DNA from: Methanomassiliicoccales archaeon
GTDB taxonomy: Archaea > Thermoplasmatota > Thermoplasmata > Methanomassiliicoccales > UBA472
Length of the DNA stretch: 9,018 nt
Assembly (NCBI GenBank): GCA_025457905.1
Contig: JALOTM010000022.1
Coordinates: 1 to 9,018, forward strand
Reading direction: 5' to 3'
Each line of letters starts with the position of its first letter. The first letter of the stretch is position 1. Positions 6,376-9,018 of this stretch are shown here, piece by piece. A program made the position numbers and the translations under genes. The notes beneath the pieces were generated by a model. That model was not told where the DNA came from. It saw nothing but the letters and a program-made list of their open reading frames with translations, and did not search any database.

Positions 6376-6548
6376 TAGTCCCTCTTCACATCGATGGGTA
6401 TGACCTGCCTATCGAACTCCGTGCGAGCGATCTCGATGGGGTCGATAGTACCCTCTGGTATATCGATGAGGACCGGCGCACCGAGAGAAATCTGGAGAGC
6501 CCTCGCACCGATGATGCGGGCCTTCTCGAACCTGGTGTACTTCTTCAT
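6375..6548 (-). CDS. rpoK: DNA-directed RNA polymerase subunit K (Rpb6/omega homologue)
   Basis: This 57-residue gene is short enough to be overlooked. Reading minus from ATG at 6548 gives [20 protein letters not shown] (residues 3-22), then [21 protein letters not shown] and an ending VIPIDVKRD. These are the hallmark motifs of archaeal RpoK, the counterpart of eukaryotic Rpb6 and bacterial omega: the T-(R/K)-(F/Y)-E-(K/R)-A-R-I-(I/L)-G-(A/T)-RALQ(I/L)S core and the P-I-E-I-A-x-x-E segment, which clamp the largest polymerase subunit during assembly. Length is typical for archaea. GGTGAT five bases before the ATG serves as ribosome binding site. A TATA box at 6591-6598 provides a promoter. 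The stop TAA shares its last A with the rpsB ATG, linking polymerase and ribosome protein synthesis. Eno and rpoN, frequent archaeal neighbours, are absent here. Confidence 0.96.
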   Translation of the reverse strand: MKKYTRFEKARIIGARALQISLGAPVLIDIPEGTIDPIEIARTEFDRQVIPIDVKRD

Positions 6549-6561
6549 ACAATCACCAATA

Positions 6562-6576
6562 AGGGGTAAAGCCCCT
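6562..6576 (-). repeat. Short palindrome at the predicted rpoK transcription start
   Basis: AGGGG (6562-6566) and CCCCT (6572-6576) form a perfect 5-bp inverted repeat with a 5-nt spacer. By distance from the TATA box the transcript would start near 6568, in the middle of the repeat, so it could be an operator overlapping the start site rather than an RNA hairpin. The repeat is seen directly; the role is inferred. Confidence 0.35.
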
Positions 6577-6590
6577 AATCTTCGGGTTAC

Positions 6591-6598
6591 TTATAAGC
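6591..6598 (-). promoter_or_regulatory. rpoK: TATA box of the rpoK-rpsB operon
   Basis: The minus strand reads GCTTATAA preceded by an A-rich stretch (GCAAAAA) where the TFB recognition element would lie. Expected transcription start is near 6568, giving a leader of about 20 nt before the ATG at 6548. It is one of the clearest promoters in the window. Confidence 0.65.
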
Positions 6599-6619
6599 TT
6601 TTTGCAGTTTAAGGTCAGC

Positions 6620-6650
6620 TGCTGGCCTGCCATCATTCCCCTGGCCAGCA
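6620..6650. repeat. 8-bp perfect inverted repeat between leuD and rpoK
   Basis: TGCTGGCC (6620-6627) and GGCCAGCA (6643-6650) are exact reverse complements separated by 15 bases. It lies 23 bases beyond the leuD stop and about 20-50 bp upstream of the rpoK TATA box. No T run follows on the minus strand, so a classical terminator is unlikely; a hairpin at the 3' end of the leuCD transcript or an upstream binding site for rpoK control are possible. The motif AAGGTCAG also occurs twice, at 6611-6618 and 6663-6670, flanking the repeat. Confidence 0.45.
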
Positions 6651-6673
6651 TGGGTTATGGGGAAGGTCAGGTC

Positions 6674-7165
6674 CTACCTCCCCTTGAGCCTCGCCCTCGT
6701 ATAGGGGACCAGGCCCCCCTCCTCGAGTATGGCGAGCAGGAAGCCCGGAAGGGGCGCGAAGGACAGCCTCTCTCCCGAGGCTAACGCCACCTCCCCCCTG
6801 GACATGTCGATGGCGATGACGTCCCAGGTCCTGACCATGGACCCGGCCTCGGGGCAGATTATGACCGGAAGGCCGACGTTGATGCAGTTGCGGTAGAAGA
6901 TGCGCGCGAAGCTGCCGGCCACCACCGCCGAGACCCCTGCGCTCTTGAGCGCCACCGGGGCCTGCTCACGGCTGGAGCCGCACCCGAAGTTGCGGCCGGC
7001 CACGATCACATCCCCCTGGCGCACCTGGCGCGGGAAGGTGGGGTCGGCGTCCTCCATGGCGTGCGCCGCCAGATTGGACGGGCTGGGGTCGTCGAGATAG
7101 CGGCCGGGGATGATGAGGTCGGTGTTGATGTGGTCCCCGAACCTCCAGGCCCTGCCCTGCATCAT
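6674..7165 (-). CDS. leuD: 3-isopropylmalate/homoaconitate-type dehydratase small subunit
   Basis: The 163-residue small (swivelling) subunit of an aconitase-family hydro-lyase, COG0066. It has the family order: [11 protein letters not shown] (14-24), the AMEDADP segment (36-42), [14 protein letters not shown] (57-70) and the [17 protein letters not shown] stretch (86-102). It pairs with the large subunit to interconvert 2-alkylmalate and 3-alkylmalate type substrates: isopropylmalate for leucine, citramalate for isoleucine, or homocitrate homologues in methanogen coenzyme B synthesis. The substrate-loop motif after the strand is YLDD (23-26), neither the YLRT reported for methanogen homoaconitase nor the YLVY of a methanogen isopropylmalate enzyme, so the substrate is left open. 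The start at 7165 overlaps the leuC stop as ATGA, with GGGAGGTG five bases upstream; the adjacent ATG at 7162 is an alternative. Confidence 0.93.
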   Translation of the reverse strand: MMQGRAWRFGDHINTDLIIPGRYLDDPSPSNLAAHAMEDADPTFPRQVRQGDVIVAGRNFGCGSSREQAPVALKSAGVSAVVAGSFARIFYRNCINVGLPVIICPEAGSMVRTWDVIAIDMSRGEVALASGERLSFAPLPGFLLAILEEGGLVPYTRARLKGR

Positions 7166-8421
7166 GCACGCACCTCCCGGGGGTCGGCGACCTCTCCCTT
7201 GATGGCACTGGCCGCCACCGTGGCCGGTGAGGCCAGGTAGACCTCCGCCTCGGGAGAGCCCATCCGCCCCTTGAAGTTGCGGTTGGTGGTTGAGATGCAT
7301 CTCTCCCCGGGCGCAAGGAGGCCCTCGTGCGCTCCCAGACAGGGCCCGCAGCCCGGGTTGAGGATCACCGCTCCAGAGCGGGCCAGGGAGGCCAGGATCC
7401 CCTTCTCCGAGGCCTCTATGTAGACGTCCCTCGAGGCGGGCGCCACGATGAGCCTCACCTTGGGCGAGGCCTGACGGCCGCGCAGCAGCCGCTCCGCCTC
7501 CTCCAGGTCCTCCAGCCGACCGTTCGTGCAAGAGCCGATGAACGCCTGGTCGATGGGCGTGCCCGCCACCTCCTCCACCGCCACCACGTTGTCCACGGCA
7601 TGCGGCTTGGCCACCTGTGGCCCGAGGGAGGACATGTCCATCTCCACGGTCTCCCGCAGTTCCGCCCCTTGGTCCGAGGTCACCGGGGCGAGCTTGGCCC
7701 TGGAGCGGTGCGAGACATAATCAAGGGTCTTCCGGTCGGGGAAGCAGATCCCCGCCTTGGCGCCCATCTCCACGCTCATGTTGGAGAGCACCATGCGCCC
7801 GGAGAGGCTGAGGCCGTCCACAACCGGTCCGGTGTACTCGACGCACTGGTAGTCGGCGCCGTCCGATCCCAGGTCCCCGATGATCCTCAGGGACACGTCC
7901 TTGGCCGAGGTGCCCTCGGGCAGTGGGCCTCGGAGCACCAGACGCAGGGTCTCGGGCACCCTGAGCCACAGGTCGCCCGTGGCCCAGACCGAGGCCATCT
8001 CCGTGGCCCCTATGCCGGTGGAGAAGGCGCCCAGCGCGCCATAGGTGGTGGTGTGCGAGTCCGTCCCCACCACCAGCATGCCCGGCAGCACATGGCCCTT
8101 CTCCGGGAGCACCTGATGGCACACCCCCTCGCGGAAGTCGTAGAAGTTGGGTATGCCCGAGGATCGGACGAAGTCCCGCACCGTCTTGTGGCCCCCAGCG
8201 GCCTTCACGGTGTTGGCGGGCACGCGATGGTCGAAGAGCAGCACCACCTTCTCAGGGTCCCAGATGCGCCCCGCCCCCATCTCCCGGAAGGCCGTGAGGA
8301 CCAGGAGCGAATTCTCATGGGACATGGCCAGGTCGATCCTGGCCGTGACGATGTCCCCTGTCCTGGCATCCTTGCCGCTGGCCCTTGAGAGCACTTTCTC
8401 CGCGAAGGTCCTTGGCACCAT
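7162..8421 (-). CDS. leuC: 3-isopropylmalate/homoaconitate-type dehydratase large subunit
   Basis: The 419-residue catalytic subunit (COG0065, archaeal short form) carries a [4Fe-4S] cluster that dehydrates and rehydrates the substrate. Cluster ligands are C298 in GSCTNGR, and C358 and C361 in NPGCGPC. Other signatures are LLFDHRVPAN (61-70), REGVCHQVLPEKGHVLPG (97-114), VGTDSHTTTYGALGAFSTGIG (118-138, the active-site DSHT) and NRNFKGRMGSP (380-390). About 420 residues is the archaeal/thermophile length, shorter than the roughly 470 of E. coli LeuC, and this clade includes both isopropylmalate and homoaconitate enzymes, so hacA is an equally possible name. The ATG at 8421 matches the family N-terminus (RTFAEKVLSRASGK at 4-17); an ATG at 8445 adds eight residues. 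TATTAAT centred 26 bases ahead of 8421 supports a leaderless start there. Confidence 0.94.
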   Translation of the reverse strand: MVPRTFAEKVLSRASGKDARTGDIVTARIDLAMSHENSLLVLTAFREMGAGRIWDPEKVVLLFDHRVPANTVKAAGGHKTVRDFVRSSGIPNFYDFREGVCHQVLPEKGHVLPGMLVVGTDSHTTTYGALGAFSTGIGATEMASVWATGDLWLRVPETLRLVLRGPLPEGTSAKDVSLRIIGDLGSDGADYQCVEYTGPVVDGLSLSGRMVLSNMSVEMGAKAGICFPDRKTLDYVSHRSRAKLAPVTSDQGAELRETVEMDMSSLGPQVAKPHAVDNVVAVEEVAGTPIDQAFIGSCTNGRLEDLEEAERLLRGRQASPKVRLIVAPASRDVYIEASEKGILASLARSGAVILNPGCGPCLGAHEGLLAPGERCISTTNRNFKGRMGSPEAEVYLASPATVAASAIKGEVADPREVRA

Positions 8422-8443
8422 GATGGCACGAACCAGGATGCCC

Positions 8444-8450
8444 ATTAATA
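8444..8450 (-). promoter_or_regulatory. leuC: TATA-like box for leuCD
   Basis: The minus strand reads TATTAAT, the only A/T-rich stretch between the CBS protein gene and leuC. Its centre is 26 bases from the ATG at 8421, so transcription would begin on or next to that start codon, giving a leaderless message. If the ATG at 8445 were used instead, this box would lie inside the coding region. Confidence 0.45.
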
Positions 8451-8473
8451 ACCGTGTTGGTGAGGCCTTCGCC

Positions 8474-8893
8474 TCAATCTGGCCGCGTGAGGCTGCCTTC
8501 CCGGACCATGGCCGAGAACCTCTGGAAGAGGTTCTTCCACGTCAGATATCCCACCACCTTGCCCTGCTTGTCGACCACGGGGAGGTGGCGCACGTCCTTC
8601 TCCGCCATGAGGGCGAGGGCATCGCTCAGCGGCATGCTCGGGGGCACGGTGAGCACGGGGCTGGTCATCACCTGCTCCACCGTCAGGTAGAGGAACTTGG
8701 ACTGGGCCTCGAGGTAGTGCCGCAGGAGGTCGCGCTCGGTGAAGATGCCCACCAGCCTCTCGTCCTTGTCCACGACCAGCACGCTGCCGACGTCCCTCTC
8801 CACCATGAGCTCGATGGCGCTGATGACCGCGTCCTGCGGGTCCACCCTCTCCCTCTTCTGGGACATGTAATCGCGCACCAATGGAACGCCCAT
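8474..8893 (-). CDS. Tandem CBS domain protein
   Basis: A stand-alone 139-residue protein made of two CBS domains forming a Bateman module. CBS1 spans about 5-62, starting VRDYMSQKRERVDPQDAV and containing GSVLVVDKDERLVGIFTERD (36-55). CBS2 spans about 72-130, starting VEQVMTSPVLTVPPSMPL and containing HLPVVDKQGKVVGYLTWKN (103-121). Such modules bind adenosine ligands (AMP, ADP, ATP, SAM) and act as sensors; no catalytic or DNA-binding domain is attached, so the partner is unknown. The start at 8893 matches the usual beginning of these proteins just before the first domain; the frame extends upstream to 8998 but that segment is Pro/Gly-rich and crosses the TATA box. The gene is 52 bp ahead of leuC on the same strand, so it may affect that pathway, but this is only positional inference. 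Confidence 0.93.
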   Translation of the reverse strand: MGVPLVRDYMSQKRERVDPQDAVISAIELMVERDVGSVLVVDKDERLVGIFTERDLLRHYLEAQSKFLYLTVEQVMTSPVLTVPPSMPLSDALALMAEKDVRHLPVVDKQGKVVGYLTWKNLFQRFSAMVREGSLTRPD

Positions 8894-9018
8894 AGCAACC
8901 GGTGATGGTATTGGGGCCCGGCTACCATATAAGCATGGGCCTTGGTGACCGGGGGGGGCGGTCTCGGCCGTGGCAAGACCGTATCGCGTCAATTCCATGG
9001 CAGGCGCATTTGTACCGG
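8894..9018. other. Non-coding right edge of the window
   Basis: This stretch of 125 bp holds the promoter of the CBS protein gene and an 8-base G run at 8951-8958. An ATG at 8997 on the plus strand, within CCATGG, opens a short frame to the window edge, but this is too short to call a gene. No RNA gene structure was seen. Confidence 0.5.
8926..8935 (-). promoter_or_regulatory. TATA box of the CBS protein gene
   Basis: The minus strand reads GCTTATATGG, a good archaeal TATA match similar to the rpoK box (GCTTATAA). Expected transcription start is near 8904, with a leader of about 11 nt before the ATG at 8893 and no strong ribosome binding site. Because the box is close to symmetric (CCATATAAG on the plus strand), it could also direct rightward transcription out of the window. 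Confidence 0.6.

Noticed and set aside
7327..8388. Long plus-strand frame (353 codons) opposite leuC
   Set aside because: It lies wholly antisense to a gene with complete family motifs, and its product is His/Gly/Arg-rich without domain features, as expected from a GC-rich antisense frame.
8951..8958. Run of eight G residues as a possible quadruplex or phase-variable tract
   Set aside because: A single G run cannot form an intramolecular quadruplex, and it lies outside any supported coding region, upstream of the TATA box.
8894..8998. N-terminal extension of the CBS protein frame
   Set aside because: It crosses a good TATA box and encodes a Pro/Gly-rich stretch; CBS proteins normally begin just before the first domain, as from 8893.

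Overview
The window reads as a stretch of euryarchaeal chromosome of high GC content. The evidence is archaeal information-processing genes: an OB-fold RPA with a C-X2-C-X8-C-X2-H zinc finger, its COG3390-type partner, RNA polymerase subunit RpoK and ribosomal protein uS2 of archaeal type. A/T-rich TATA-like boxes also sit about 25 nt ahead of several starts, some with very short leaders. Protein style and GC content suggest Thermoplasmatota, possibly the Methanomassiliicoccales side, but that placement is inference. There is no sign of a mobile element, CRISPR array, tRNA or rRNA, and this is mostly an ordinary housekeeping region.

Layout. At the left edge (1-381, minus) is the N-terminal part of a multi-pass membrane protein with a VTT/DedA-like look, cut by the window. 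A divergent intergenic region of about 190 bp separates it from an unrecognised 198-residue soluble protein (573-1169, plus). A promoter then precedes a two-gene RPA operon (1282-3509, plus): three-OB RPA with a zinc finger, then, overlapping by ATGA, an RPA-associated protein with an OB fold, an acidic linker and a C-terminal winged helix. This operon meets the minus-strand genes end to end with one base between the stop codons.

Everything from 3511 to 8893 is on the minus strand. In order of transcription it holds a two-CBS-domain protein, the large and small subunits of an isopropylmalate/homoaconitate-type dehydratase (ATGA overlap), a gap with an 8-bp inverted repeat and a TATA box, rpoK (57 codons, easily missed), rpsB (sharing one base with rpoK), a MEMO-family protein, a four-helix membrane protein of unknown function and a zinc-ribbon membrane protein of unknown function.

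How the genes work together. The RPA pair should bind and protect single-stranded DNA in replication and repair. rpoK-rpsB is a transcription/translation unit with the MEMO gene next to it, an order often seen in archaea. The dehydratase pair acts on a branched or homologous 2-hydroxy-tricarboxylate-type substrate, for leucine/isoleucine or for 2-oxoacid elongation as in coenzyme B synthesis; sequence alone does not settle which. The most notable points are the internal OB duplication in RPA, the acidic YLDD substrate-loop motif in the small dehydratase subunit, the direct rpoK-rpsB fusion of reading frames, the palindromes around the rpoK promoter, and three unrecognised proteins. I saw no convincing evidence of a wholly new system.
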